From contig CACEBP010000004.1 of assembly GCA_902557785.1 (NCBI GenBank), forward strand, positions 1-64,000: a stretch of 64,000 bases of DNA, in the 5' to 3' direction. Each line of letters starts with the position of its first letter. The stretch's first letter is position 1. Under the pieces are notes generated by a model. It was given only the letters and a program-made list of their open reading frames with translations, had not been told where the DNA came from and ran no database searches. The position numbers and the translations under genes are program-made. Source of the stretch: an uncultured Pelagibacteraceae bacterium. GTDB lineage: Bacteria; Pseudomonadota; Alphaproteobacteria; Pelagibacterales; Pelagibacteraceae. Positions 26,371 through 35,371 of the stretch are shown piece after piece.

Positions 26371-27876
26371 TTAGAAAATACCTTTGCTACTTTTAGCTTT
26401 ATCTTTTATTGAACTCTTAATCTCAACGTTTAAACCTATTAAATCTTTCGCTTTTAATTTAGGAAGATTTTGAACGCATTTTAAAAATCGATCTGACTCT
26501 TTTTTAGAAATAAGACCATCAGTCAAAGTTTTGAATTTATTAATGTACTCTTTTCGTGTGAAAGGTCTTTTGCCTGCTGGATGGGCGTCAGCAACATTTA
26601 TTTCATCTGAAATTATAGATCCATCTTTCATTGTTATAATTACTTTTCCACCAAAACATTTATTTTCAGGATTAGGATCGTGATATTTTTCTGTCCATTT
26701 CACATCTTCTCTTGTTGAAATTTTTTGCCAAAGTTCAACTGTGCTTTTTCTTTGAGCCCTTTGAGGCGTGTAGGATTTAACATGGTGCCATGCTCCGTCT
26801 TCAAGGGCTACTGCAAAAATATACATTATGGAATGATCTAAAGTTTCCCTGCTCGCTTTTGGATCCATTTTTTGAGGATCATTTGCTCCAGTTCCGATCA
26901 CGTAATGTGTATGATGACTAGTTTCAATTAAAATATTATCGATATCACTAACATTAGAAATTTTTTTATGTAAGCTTCTAGCTAGATCAATTAAAGCTTG
27001 AGATTGATATTCCGCTGAATGTTCTTTTGTATAAGTTTCTAGAATTGCTCTTTTAGGCTCATTAATATTTGGTAATGGAACTGTATATTCTTTGTCTGGT
27101 CCTGATAAAACATAAGCGATAACACTGTCTTCCCCCTCGTAAATTGGAGATGGAGCGCCCTCACCTCTCATACATCTATCAACAGCCTCTACCGCAAGCT
27201 TACCGGCATGAGCAGGTGCAAAAGCTTTCCAGCTAGAAATTTCTCCTTTTCTAGATTGTCTTGTTGAAACAGTTATATGTAATGCTTGTTGAACGGATTG
27301 ATAAATAAGATCTGTTTTTAGATTTAATAAACTTCCTAAACCAGCAGCAACGCTTGGTCCTAAATGGGCTATATGATCAATTTTATGTTCATGTAAGCAA
27401 ATACCTTTAACTAAATTAACCTGAACTTCGTAACCTGTAAGTATACCCTTAATTAAATCTTTACCATTACATCCTTTTTGTTGAGCAACTGCTAGGATTG
27501 CAGGAATATTGTCACCTGGGTGACTATAGTCTGCTGCTAAAAAAGTGTCGTGATAATCTAGTTCTCTCACAGCAGTTCCGTTAGCCCATGCAGCCCATTC
27601 ACAATCCACTTTAATTTTTGGATTTAAACCAAAGACAGTAGCTCCTGATTTTCTAGAGTGAGCTAAAGCCATTGCTCTCGCTGAAACAACGGGGCCTCTA
27701 TTAAATGAAGCGATAGCAACAGAGGCATTATCAATTATTCTATTGATAACCATATCAACTGCATCTTTATCTATTTTTGCTTTATCTGATGCGATCTCCG
27801 CGATTTTCCAGGCTAATTGATCTTTTTTTTTTAGATTTGATTTTGATGGATGAACTTTTACTTTTATATCTCTCAT
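26371..27876 (-). CDS. prpD: MmgE/PrpD family, likely 2-methylcitrate dehydratase
   Basis: 501 residues of the MmgE/PrpD family. Landmarks are [62 protein letters not shown] and [28 protein letters not shown]. PrpD dehydrates 2-methylcitrate in propionyl-CoA breakdown. It abuts acnA, and aconitase can serve the next hydration step. PrpB and PrpC are not in the window. The pairing fits propionyl-CoA arising from AcuI, though acuI is 24 kb away. A related MmgE-type dehydratase remains possible. Confidence 0.85.
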   Translation of the reverse strand: MRDIKVKVHPSKSNLKKKDQLAWKIAEIASDKAKIDKDAVDMVINRIIDNASVAIASFNRGPVVSARAMALAHSRKSGATVFGLNPKIKVDCEWAAWANGTAVRELDYHDTFLAADYSHPGDNIPAILAVAQQKGCNGKDLIKGILTGYEVQVNLVKGICLHEHKIDHIAHLGPSVAAGLGSLLNLKTDLIYQSVQQALHITVSTRQSRKGEISSWKAFAPAHAGKLAVEAVDRCMRGEGAPSPIYEGEDSVIAYVLSGPDKEYTVPLPNINEPKRAILETYTKEHSAEYQSQALIDLARSLHKKISNVSDIDNILIETSHHTHYVIGTGANDPQKMDPKASRETLDHSIMYIFAVALEDGAWHHVKSYTPQRAQRKSTVELWQKISTREDVKWTEKYHDPNPENKCFGGKVIITMKDGSIISDEINVADAHPAGKRPFTRKEYINKFKTLTDGLISKKESDRFLKCVQNLPKLKAKDLIGLNVEIKSSIKDKAKSSKGIF

Positions 27877-30552
27877 TTAGTTGGCAAGCATATTTCTTAA
27901 AACATACTGCAAAATTCCTCCATTTTTGTAGTACTCAACTTCATTAGCGGTATCAATTCTACAAAGCATTTGAATTTTTTTACTAGTTCCGTCTAGATAT
28001 TTAATTTCACAAGTTACTTCTTGTCTTGGTTTAACACCTTTATCAATATTTATAACTGAAACTAATTCTGCTCCCGTAATATTTAATTTTTTACGATCAA
28101 AACCCTCTTTAAATTGAAGTGGTAAAACTCCCATTCCAATTAAATTTGATCTATGAATTCTCTCAAAACTTTCTGCTAAAACAGCTTTAATTCCTAAAAG
28201 TTTAGTTCCTTTAGCTGCCCAATCCCTTGATGAACCTGTTCCATATTCTTTTCCAGCTATTACAACTAAATCATTGTTTCTTTTTTTGTATTCCATTGCA
28301 GCTTCGTAAACGCTCATTATTTTTCCATCTGGCTGTAACGTTGTAAATCCACCTTCAGTACCAGGAGCCATTTCATTTCTAATTTTTATATTTCCAAAAG
28401 TTCCTCTCATCATTACTTCGTGATTTCCCCTTCTCGCACCATATGAGTTAAAATCTTTTTGTTGTATTTGATGTTTCATAAAATAATCACCTGTTGGACT
28501 TTCTTTTTTAATACTTCCTGCCGGTGAAATATGATCTGTTGTTACTGAATCAGCCAGTAATAAAAGAATTCTAGCATCATTAATGGGTTTAAAACCTTCT
28601 GGTTGATCAGGTAAATTATCAAAGAATGGTGGTCTTTTTACGTATGTAGAATTAGCTTCCCAGTTATAAATATCGCTATCTGTTGTATTAATAGCTTGCC
28701 ATTCTTTAGGTCCTTCTGAAACGTTTGAATATCTTTGTTTAAACATATCTGCGTTCAAAGAACTTAACATTAAATCTTCAATCTCTTTATTACTTGGCCA
28801 AATATCTTTTAAGAAAACATCTTTACCATCTTTATCTTTCCCAAGTGCAGACTTATACATATCAAAATTCATGTTACCTGCTAAGGCGTAAGCAACTACA
28901 AGTGGAGGTGAGGCTAAGTAATTAGCTTTTACATCTGGATTAATTCTTCCTTCAAAGTTTCTATTTCCAGATAAAACTGAAACAGTGTAAAGATCATTTT
29001 TATTTATCGCATCCGATATATTTTGATTTAAAGGTCCAGAGTTACCTATACAAGTAGTGCAACCATAACCCACTAAATTAAAACCAAGTTCATCTAAATA
29101 TTTATTTAAACCAGCTTTTTCCAAATAGTCTGTCACAACTTGTGAACCAGGAGCTAAAGAAGTTTTTACCCAAGGTTTAACTTTTAATCCTTTTTCATAA
29201 GCTTTCTTCGCTAAAAGACCTGCACCAATCATTACACTTGGATTAGAAGTATTTGTGCAAGATGTTATTGCTGCAATTACTATATCACCATCTTTAATAT
29301 TAAAATCAGTACCTTCAACTTTGGCTTCGATAGCTTTATCTCTATTTGCATTTTCTTTATAAACTTTTGCAAAAGCAGTTGAAGCCTCTGTAAGCAAAAC
29401 TTTATCTTGTGGTCGTTTAGGTCCAGAAATACTTGTTACTACACTGCTAATATCTAAAGAAAGAGTATCAGTAAATACAACATCGTTGCTTGCCCAAAGC
29501 CCTTGCTCTTTTGAATATTTCTCCACCAAATTAATTGTCGCTTTATCTCTTCCAGATAATTGTAAATATTTAAGAGTTTCATCATCTACTGGGAAAAAAC
29601 CACATGTAGCTCCATATTCAGGGGCCATGTTTGCAATTGTTGCTCTATCAGCTAAAGTTAAATTTTTTAAACCTTCACCATAAAATTCTACAAATTTTCC
29701 AACCACGCCTTTTTTTCTTAACATTTCAACAATAATTAAAACTAAATCTGTTGCAGTTGTTCCTTCTTTTAATTTTCCTTTAAGTTCAACTCCAATAACT
29801 TCTGGAATTAACATTGAAATAGGCTGACCTAACATTGCAGCCTCTGCTTCTATTCCGCCAACACCCCAACCTAAAACAGATAAACCATTGACCATAGTAG
29901 TATGACTATCAGTTCCAACTAAAGTATCTGGATAAGCATATAAATCATTTCCACTTTTTGACGACCAAACAACTTTAGATAAATATTCTAAATTTACCTG
30001 GTGACAAATCCCTGTGCCAGGAGGTACAACTCTAAAATTATCAAATGCTTTCTGACCCCATTTTAAAAACGAATAACGCTCACCGTTTCTTGAAAATTCT
30101 CTTTCGACATTTTGATTAAAAGATTTTCCTGAAGCATATTCATCTACCATTACAGAATGATCTATAACTAAATCGACAGTAGATAATGGATTAATCTTAT
30201 CTGGATTTTTATTTTTATCTTTTACAGCATCTCTCATTGCTGCAAGGTCTGCAATTGCAGGAATTCCGGTATAATCTTGCAATAAAGTACGTGCTGGCCT
30301 GTAAGCTATTTCAGTGTTTGATTTTTTATTTTTAAGCCAATCATTTAAAGCTAATATTTGTTTTTTATCGACAGTTACATCATCTTCGTATCTAAGAAGA
30401 TTTTCTAGTAATACCTTAAGTGATTTAGGAAGTTTTGAAATTCCTTCTAATCCATTTTTTTCAGCTTTTTTTAAATTGAAAATTTTATATTCTTTTCCAG
30501 ATGATGAAATATTATCTAATGATTTAAAGGAATTTTTACTATTAAACTTCAT
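27877..30552 (-). CDS. acnA: aconitate hydratase A
   Basis: Interconverts citrate and isocitrate via an [4Fe-4S] cluster. 891 residues, the usual AcnA/IRP-type length. The cluster cysteines lie in AAITSCTNTSNPSVMIGAG and GYGCTTCIGNSGPL. Other landmarks are VIDHSVMVDEYAS near residue 128, YPDTLVGTDSHTTMVNGLSVLGWGVGGIEAEAAMLGQP, and the swivel domain with LLLADSVTTDHISPAGSI and GKEYGTGSSRDWAAKG. It abuts prpD and follows a LysE-type exporter gene, 3 bases upstream. Confidence 0.97.
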   Translation of the reverse strand: MKFNSKNSFKSLDNISSSGKEYKIFNLKKAEKNGLEGISKLPKSLKVLLENLLRYEDDVTVDKKQILALNDWLKNKKSNTEIAYRPARTLLQDYTGIPAIADLAAMRDAVKDKNKNPDKINPLSTVDLVIDHSVMVDEYASGKSFNQNVEREFSRNGERYSFLKWGQKAFDNFRVVPPGTGICHQVNLEYLSKVVWSSKSGNDLYAYPDTLVGTDSHTTMVNGLSVLGWGVGGIEAEAAMLGQPISMLIPEVIGVELKGKLKEGTTATDLVLIIVEMLRKKGVVGKFVEFYGEGLKNLTLADRATIANMAPEYGATCGFFPVDDETLKYLQLSGRDKATINLVEKYSKEQGLWASNDVVFTDTLSLDISSVVTSISGPKRPQDKVLLTEASTAFAKVYKENANRDKAIEAKVEGTDFNIKDGDIVIAAITSCTNTSNPSVMIGAGLLAKKAYEKGLKVKPWVKTSLAPGSQVVTDYLEKAGLNKYLDELGFNLVGYGCTTCIGNSGPLNQNISDAINKNDLYTVSVLSGNRNFEGRINPDVKANYLASPPLVVAYALAGNMNFDMYKSALGKDKDGKDVFLKDIWPSNKEIEDLMLSSLNADMFKQRYSNVSEGPKEWQAINTTDSDIYNWEANSTYVKRPPFFDNLPDQPEGFKPINDARILLLLADSVTTDHISPAGSIKKESPTGDYFMKHQIQQKDFNSYGARRGNHEVMMRGTFGNIKIRNEMAPGTEGGFTTLQPDGKIMSVYEAAMEYKKRNNDLVVIAGKEYGTGSSRDWAAKGTKLLGIKAVLAESFERIHRSNLIGMGVLPLQFKEGFDRKKLNITGAELVSVINIDKGVKPRQEVTCEIKYLDGTSKKIQMLCRIDTANEVEYYKNGGILQYVLRNMLAN

Positions 30553-30555
30553 GCG

Positions 30556-31143
30556 CTATACATAGAACAAAATTACGCAAACGATAAGTAAAAAAGACAT
30601 TGTATAATTGAAATTCTTTACAAATTTATCACTTGTGGCGAATTTTCTCATGTATTTTCCCATTAAACACCAAGCTGTTTGGCTTCCAACGGCCATTAAA
30701 AACCAAACTAAAGTTAAAATTATAGAGTCTCTTAAATAATTGTTTTGTGTATCAATAAATAATGAGATTGAAGTTAAACCAACGATAATGCTTTTAGGAT
30801 TTACGAATTGAAACCAAAAAGTATTTAAAAAAGTTACTGGTTTTGGATCGATCTTTTTATCTTTTGTTTGTCCTGCAAAAGATAATTTGTATGCCATATA
30901 CAATAAGTAAATTGATCCCAATAATTTAATTGTAGTTTGAATAAATGCATACTTTTGAAAAATAGCTCCAGAAGTTAATTGCAAAAGTATAATTAATAGT
31001 GTCCATCCAATAATTACTCCAAGCATTGTAGGAATTGCTTTTCTAAAGCCGAAATTAAAAGCTGTATAAGATGTCATGATATTATTTGGGCCAGGAGAAA
31101 ACGCAGTCGCAATACCAAATAATATTAATGGAAAAAGTTGCAT
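30556..31143 (-). CDS. LysE-family amino acid exporter
   Basis: 195 residues with about six helices and the family signature AFSPGPNNIMTSYTAFNFGFRKAIPTMLGV at the N-terminus. LysE/RhtB proteins export amino acids or their derivatives. It precedes acnA with three bases between and follows the cytochrome gene, so it is probably part of a minus-strand run from DUF411 to prpD. Another LysE-type gene is at 51.4 kb. Confidence 0.86.
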   Translation of the reverse strand: MQLFPLILFGIATAFSPGPNNIMTSYTAFNFGFRKAIPTMLGVIIGWTLLIILLQLTSGAIFQKYAFIQTTIKLLGSIYLLYMAYKLSFAGQTKDKKIDPKPVTFLNTFWFQFVNPKSIIVGLTSISLFIDTQNNYLRDSIILTLVWFLMAVGSQTAWCLMGKYMRKFATSDKFVKNFNYTMSFLLIVCVILFYV

Positions 31144-31149
31144 TTTAAC

Positions 31150-31599
31150 TTAATGAGGCGCTCTAAATCTACTATGGCAGGCTGTACAGTTACTCCACAT
31201 CAGTTCTTTTTGTACAGCTCTTAGGTCTTCTGCAGTTTCAATAGCTTTAGCAAGTTTGATCATATCATCTGAGGCTTTTTGCATTAAAGCATTAAATTCA
31301 TCTTTATTTTCCCAAATACTTGGAAGTGCTTCCGTTTTAAAACCTTCTTGTGTATTTTCAGGAAAATAGTCTAATAATTTTTTATAATTATCTGAGATTT
31401 TTTTCATTAAAGGTTTTGCCTCTTCAATTTTTTTAGATTTTAATAAGATAGATATTTTTTTGGCGTTTTGATAGTTTTCACTAAACATAGCTTTTCTTCC
31501 TTTAATGATTTCTTCTACAGTCATAGCGTTAGCAGAAAAGGGGAAACTTATGGAAAAAATAAAAATAATTATTTGTACTATTTTTATTTTTTGTTTCAT
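31150..31599 (-). CDS. cytochrome c' family protein
   Basis: 149 residues with a signal peptide (residues 1-25, ending SANAM) and a single C-terminal heme site, CTACHSRFRAPH, the position and form typical of four-helix cytochromes c'. Periplasmic heme protein, usually binding NO or acting in redox stress. It sits between the DUF411 protein and the LysE exporter, near a cytochrome b561 gene. No cytochrome c oxidase or nitric-oxide genes are seen nearby. Confidence 0.88.
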   Translation of the reverse strand: MKQKIKIVQIIIFIFSISFPFSANAMTVEEIIKGRKAMFSENYQNAKKISILLKSKKIEEAKPLMKKISDNYKKLLDYFPENTQEGFKTEALPSIWENKDEFNALMQKASDDMIKLAKAIETAEDLRAVQKELMWSNCTACHSRFRAPH

Positions 31600-31604
31600 A
31601 AGAT

Positions 31605-32087
31605 TTATATTGTCATGAATATTGAGGATTTCCCATCTTTAAGTTGATAAATAACATAGGGTTCATCTTTATCTCCTGGCATTCCTGGTGTGCCAATTGG
31701 CATTCCAGGCAAAGCTATACCATCGATATCAGGTTGCTCTTTTAATAATTTTTCAACCGCTTCAAAAGGGACATGTCCCTCAATAAAGTATTTACCCATA
31801 ATAGTAGTATGGCAAGACTGCATTTCGACAGGGATATTATATTTTTGTTTTATTGTATGAAGGCTTCTCATATCTGTTTGTTTAACTTTAAATTTTTCTT
31901 CCTCTAAAAATAAAACATAACCATAACAACAACCGCACGAAGGAGTTTTGAAAACTTCGACGACTTGTTTGGTGTTAATATTAGCGAGAGCATCTTTTTT
32001 ATCTGTGACAAAAATTAAGATATAAAAAAAAGAGAATAATAATACTGTAAGAAAAGTTAGTTTGAATATTTTGCTTTTGTACGACAT
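31605..32087 (-). CDS. DUF411 metal-binding protein
   Basis: 160 residues with an N-terminal membrane anchor or signal (residues 8-28). The DUF411 core starts at VEVFKTPSCGCCYGY (thioredoxin-like fold with CxCC). It continues through PVEMQSCHTTIMGKYFIEGHVPFEAVEKLL and the proline/glycine-rich GIALPGMPIGTPGMPG loop. Family members (CopG-like) bind copper in the periplasm. It is divergent from the b561 gene, with only 18 bases between start codons, and lies five bases before the cytochrome c' gene. Confidence 0.88.
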   Translation of the reverse strand: MSYKSKIFKLTFLTVLLFSFFYILIFVTDKKDALANINTKQVVEVFKTPSCGCCYGYVLFLEEEKFKVKQTDMRSLHTIKQKYNIPVEMQSCHTTIMGKYFIEGHVPFEAVEKLLKEQPDIDGIALPGMPIGTPGMPGDKDEPYVIYQLKDGKSSIFMTI

Positions 32088-32105
32088 AATTAAGTATAGT
32101 TCAGT

Positions 32106-32636
32106 ATGAAAATTTTTAACAGTAAAAGTGAGTACGGCCTATTGGCCAAATTGTTCCACTGGGTAACATTTATTATCTTAATAGCTCAGGTTCCTTTTGG
32201 ATTTTATTTAGTAGGACTTGAATTTTCTGATGAAAGAATTGAGCTTGAAAATATACATATTCTGGTAGGAATAACTGTTTTCTATCTAACATTGTTTAGG
32301 CTAATTTGGAAATTTTTTAACCCAAGTCCATCTGAAACTAGAAGTTTTTTTAAAGGGCAAGTCTTTATTGGAAAGGCTAATCATTTTTTACTTTATCTAA
32401 GTATTTTTACTATAACTATTTCTGGCATTCTTAAAAAACTTTATATGGGAGAAACACTTAATTTCATATTTTTTAAATATGGATTTCAAAAAGATAATTT
32501 TGTTTTAGCGGATGCTTATTATGAAGTTCATATTTATGCTAATTACTTATTATTAGCACTTGTAAGTCTGCATATACTTGCAGTGATTTTTCATCATTTT
32601 GTTTTTAAGGATAAAATCTTAAACAAAATTACTTAA
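32106..32636 (+). CDS. cytochrome b561
   Basis: 176 residues, four membrane helices with the conserved heme-ligand histidines of bacterial b561 (KLFHWVTFIILIAQVPFGFYL near residue 18, ENIHILVGITVFYL, VHIYANYLLLALVSLHILAVIFHH). It carries electrons from quinone to a periplasmic acceptor or reduces superoxide. Overlaps the convergent DUF4396 gene by four bases. Divergent partner of the DUF411/cytochrome c' pair, suggesting a joint redox function. Confidence 0.9.
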   Translation: MKIFNSKSEYGLLAKLFHWVTFIILIAQVPFGFYLVGLEFSDERIELENIHILVGITVFYLTLFRLIWKFFNPSPSETRSFFKGQVFIGKANHFLLYLSIFTITISGILKKLYMGETLNFIFFKYGFQKDNFVLADAYYEVHIYANYLLLALVSLHILAVIFHHFVFKDKILNKIT

Positions 32637-33070
32637 TGGCAAGCTTCGTTAAATTTTTTTAGTCTCCAATAATTATACGGCCAAGGCGTTACAAAACCAA
32701 CAGCTAACATTATTGGCACAACCCACCAAGTTAAAATAGCTCCTCCAGTGAGAAAATAGTCTGTAGCATTCATGGCAATTTCCATACTCACCATTGAGAT
32801 TAAGCTCATACCTACCGCTGTTTTAAAAGCTAACTTTAGAGAAAAATTCTGTCTTAATAAAATAATAGTTTCTAAAATGATACTTGTAATAATTCCGTTG
32901 ATTATCGCTAGAACCATAATTGCTAAAACAGGAAAGGGAATTTTAGTTAATTGAAAAAATAAAATAGTTCCAAAATCACCAATAGAGCAACCAAGTAAAC
33001 ACCAGAATGTATTTTTTGCACTTCTCGACCAAGTGTGCCTACAACTCCAATTAAATGTTTCAGAACTCAT
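32633..33070 (-). CDS. DUF4396 membrane protein
   Basis: 145 residues, four helices. The DUF4396 pattern is seen at the start (WSRSAKNTFWCLLGCSIGDFGTI) and in MVSMEIAMNATDYFLTGGAILTWWVVPIMLAVGFVTPWPYNYWRL. Three cysteines sit in the N-terminal 30 residues. Function unknown; related proteins occur next to copper and cytochrome genes. It shares one base with the csaA stop, so the two are co-translated. Confidence 0.82.
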   Translation of the reverse strand: MSSETFNWSCRHTWSRSAKNTFWCLLGCSIGDFGTILFFQLTKIPFPVLAIMVLAIINGIITSIILETIILLRQNFSLKLAFKTAVGMSLISMVSMEIAMNATDYFLTGGAILTWWVVPIMLAVGFVTPWPYNYWRLKKFNEACH

Positions 33071-33405
33071 TAAGCAATATCTAAACCATTATCAGTTTTC
33101 TGAGATGGGTGCACTAGGACAACTTTTCCGTCTTTTTCAATAGCTCCAAGCACCAATACTTCAGATACAACACCAGCTATATTCTTTGTTGGAAAGTTAC
33201 AAACTCCTATTACTTGTTTGCCTACTAAACTTTCAGCATTGTAGTAATGAGTAATTTGAGCTGAAGATTGTTTAATTCCAATCTCTTTACCAAAATCAAC
33301 TTTTACTACTAAAGAGGGTTTCTTGGCTTTTTCATTTTTTTTTACTTCTATAACAGTACCAACTTTAATCTGCACTTTCTTAAAATCATCGTAAGTTATT
33401 TCCAT
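33070..33405 (-). CDS. csaA: CsaA-type tRNA-binding-domain protein
   Basis: 111 residues consisting of a single EMAP/tRNA-binding OB fold: KVQIKVGTVIEVKKNEKAKKPSLVVKVDFGKEIGIKQSSAQITHYY, then VIGVCNFPTKNIAGVVSEVLVLG. CsaA acts as a secretion-related chaperone in Bacillus. It lies just beyond a strong terminator that ends the Liv operon, so it needs its own promoter or read-through. Confidence 0.9.
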   Translation of the reverse strand: MEITYDDFKKVQIKVGTVIEVKKNEKAKKPSLVVKVDFGKEIGIKQSSAQITHYYNAESLVGKQVIGVCNFPTKNIAGVVSEVLVLGAIEKDGKVVLVHPSQKTDNGLDIA

Positions 33406-33425
33406 AAATTCCTTTCTATAAATAA

Positions 33426-33449
33426 AAAAGGGGGCCTAAGCCCCCTTTT
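33426..33449 (-). terminator. intrinsic terminator after livJ
   Basis: A 10-base perfect stem (AAAAGGGGGC / GCCCCCTTTT) with a four-base loop lies between the livJ stop and csaA. On the minus strand it follows livJ and is flanked by a run of Ts, the normal form of a rho-independent terminator. The stem would also work in the other direction, but no plus-strand gene ends here. Confidence 0.88.
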
Positions 33450-33469
33450 AAATTAGTTAAGCAATTGAA

Positions 33470-34573
33470 TTACAGTTCTTTGTAATTACCTTTGCTCCAC
33501 TCATAAAATACGTAACCTGGTAAGCTTACGTCACCTTTTTTATCAAAGCCTAGTGAACCAATTACAGTATCAAACTTTCCTTTTCTCATTACTTTAAGAA
33601 CTTTGGCAGGGTCATTTGATCCAGCTTGATTAGCAGCTTGTTCGAATACTTGTAACGCAGCGTATGAATAAAGAACATAACCTTCTGGCTCAATACCAGC
33701 AGCTTTAAATTCTTTTACAACATCTGCAGCTGCAGGGTTATTTCTTGGATCTGGAGAGAAAGTCATTAACGTACCTTCGCCCGCATCACCAGTAATATCC
33801 CAATACTCAGCTGTAACTAAAGCGTCACCGCTGATTAATTTAGTTTTCATACCTTGATCTCTCATTTGTCTCACGATCAAACCACCTTCTGTGTGGTAAC
33901 CACCAAGATATACTGCATCAATATTGTTAGCTTTTAATTTTGAAACTAAAGCAGAATAGTCTTTCTCACCTGCTGTGTAAGCTTCGTACATAGCTTCTTT
34001 AAGGCCAGCTTTCTTCATATTTTTTCTCGTCGCATCTGCTAAACCTTTTCCGTAAGCAGTTTTGTCATGAAGTATAGCTACTTTTTTACCTTTATAGTTA
34101 TCAGCTAAGAATTTACCAGCAACTTCACCTTGCTGATCATCTCGACCGCAAACTCTAAAAGTATATTTACCACCTTTATCCGTTAACGCTGGATTTGTTG
34201 AAGCTGGTGAAACTTGAATAATTCCTTCTTCATTGTAAACCGCAGAAGCTGGAATTGAAGAACCAGAGCAGAAGTGACCTGCAACATAAGCTACGCCTTG
34301 ACCAGCAAATTTGTTGGCTACAGCAACAGCTTGTTTAGGATCACAAGCATCGTCTCCGATTTCTAATTTAACTTTCTCACCATTAATTCCACCTTTTTTA
34401 TTTACGTGCTTCAACCACATTTCAGCACCAGCTTTTAACTGAGCACCAAATGAAGCGTACTGACCAGACATAGGTCCAGCAGAAGCAACAACAACGTCAG
34501 CTTTAGCTGATACTGTTGCAAGCATTATTGTTCCGGCAATTAATGAAAGAAGTTTATTGAACGTTCTTAACAT
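33470..34573 (-). CDS. livJ: branched-chain amino acid-binding protein
   Basis: 367-residue periplasmic binding protein of the Leu/Ile/Val family. Signal peptide of about 25 residues (ending VSAKADV). The mature start is VVASAGPMSGQYASFGAQLKAGAEMW, followed by YVAGHFCSGSSIPASAVYNEEGI and LHDKTAYGKGLAD. It delivers leucine, isoleucine or valine to the LivHMGF membrane complex encoded upstream. Its own promoter and shared leader are recognisable before the start, and a strong terminator follows, so it can be made in excess of the permease. Confidence 0.94.
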   Translation of the reverse strand: MLRTFNKLLSLIAGTIMLATVSAKADVVVASAGPMSGQYASFGAQLKAGAEMWLKHVNKKGGINGEKVKLEIGDDACDPKQAVAVANKFAGQGVAYVAGHFCSGSSIPASAVYNEEGIIQVSPASTNPALTDKGGKYTFRVCGRDDQQGEVAGKFLADNYKGKKVAILHDKTAYGKGLADATRKNMKKAGLKEAMYEAYTAGEKDYSALVSKLKANNIDAVYLGGYHTEGGLIVRQMRDQGMKTKLISGDALVTAEYWDITGDAGEGTLMTFSPDPRNNPAAADVVKEFKAAGIEPEGYVLYSYAALQVFEQAANQAGSNDPAKVLKVMRKGKFDTVIGSLGFDKKGDVSLPGYVFYEWSKGNYKEL

Positions 34574-34639
34574 ATTATTTCCCTTTGTTGTTAATTAATT
34601 AATTATTGATATTGAACACCTTAATTACAATCTTGTAAA
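34574..34639 (-). promoter_or_regulatory. livJ promoter and AT-palindrome leader
   Basis: On the minus strand a -35-like TTTACA (34634-34639) and a -10-like TTCAAT (34611-34616) are separated by 17 bases. The short mRNA leader that follows contains AATTAATTAATTAA, then CAACAAAGGGAAATAAT directly before ATG. The same leader design precedes tctC and the second binding-protein gene. The promoter boxes are weak matches. The leader repeat is certain. Confidence 0.55.
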
Positions 34640-34651
34640 TATGAAAAAAAG

Positions 34652-35371
34652 TTAATTTTTTGCCCCACCTTCGAGATAAGCGGCTTGTATGTCTTTGTTT
34701 TTGAGCAACTCTTGACCGGAACCCTTAATGGTCACTTTGCCATTTACTAAAACATATGCTCTATCGGCAAGCTCCAAAGCTTTTTTAGCATTTTGTTCAA
34801 CTAAAAAGATAGTAACATTTTTTTCTTTATTGATATTTTTTATTGAAACAAAAATTTGATTTACTAATTTAGGTGCTATTCCAAGTGAAGGTTCATCTAA
34901 TAAAAGTACTTTGGGTTTACTCATTAGTGCTCTTCCAATAGCTAACATTTGTTGTTCTCCACCAGAAAGTGTTCCCCCTCTTTGTGTTTTTCTATCACTT
35001 AATACAGGAAATAAATTATAAACTTCCTTAATATCGTTTTCGAAATACTTTCCTTTTTCATTGGCATGAGCACCTAATCTTAAATTTTCTTCAACAGTTA
35101 GCCTTGAAAAAATTCTTCTTCCTTCTGGTACTTGACAAATACCCATATCAACAATTTTATGGGGCTGTTTGTTTTCTATATTTTCACCGTTAAAAACTAT
35201 ATTTCCACTTTTAGCTTTATTCACACCACTAATAGTCATTAGCAAAGTTGATTTTCCTGCTCCGTTAGAGCCAATTAAAGAAACAATTTCACCATCATTC
35301 ACATCAAGATCAACTCCTCTCAAAGCTTGTATCTTGCCATAAAAAGTTTCAACATTGGAAATTTTAAGCAT
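34652..35371 (-). CDS. livF: branched-chain amino acid ABC ATPase LivF
   Basis: 239 residues, cytoplasmic ATPase. Walker A GSNGAGKST near residue 35, ABC signature LSGGEQQMLAIGRAL, Walker B VLLLDEPSLGIAP. The C-terminal sequence fits the LivF branch (ALELADRAYVLVNGKV). Its start shares a base with the livG stop, and it is followed after 78 bases by livJ. Confidence 0.95.
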   Translation of the reverse strand: MLKISNVETFYGKIQALRGVDLDVNDGEIVSLIGSNGAGKSTLLMTISGVNKAKSGNIVFNGENIENKQPHKIVDMGICQVPEGRRIFSRLTVEENLRLGAHANEKGKYFENDIKEVYNLFPVLSDRKTQRGGTLSGGEQQMLAIGRALMSKPKVLLLDEPSLGIAPKLVNQIFVSIKNINKEKNVTIFLVEQNAKKALELADRAYVLVNGKVTIKGSGQELLKNKDIQAAYLEGGAKN

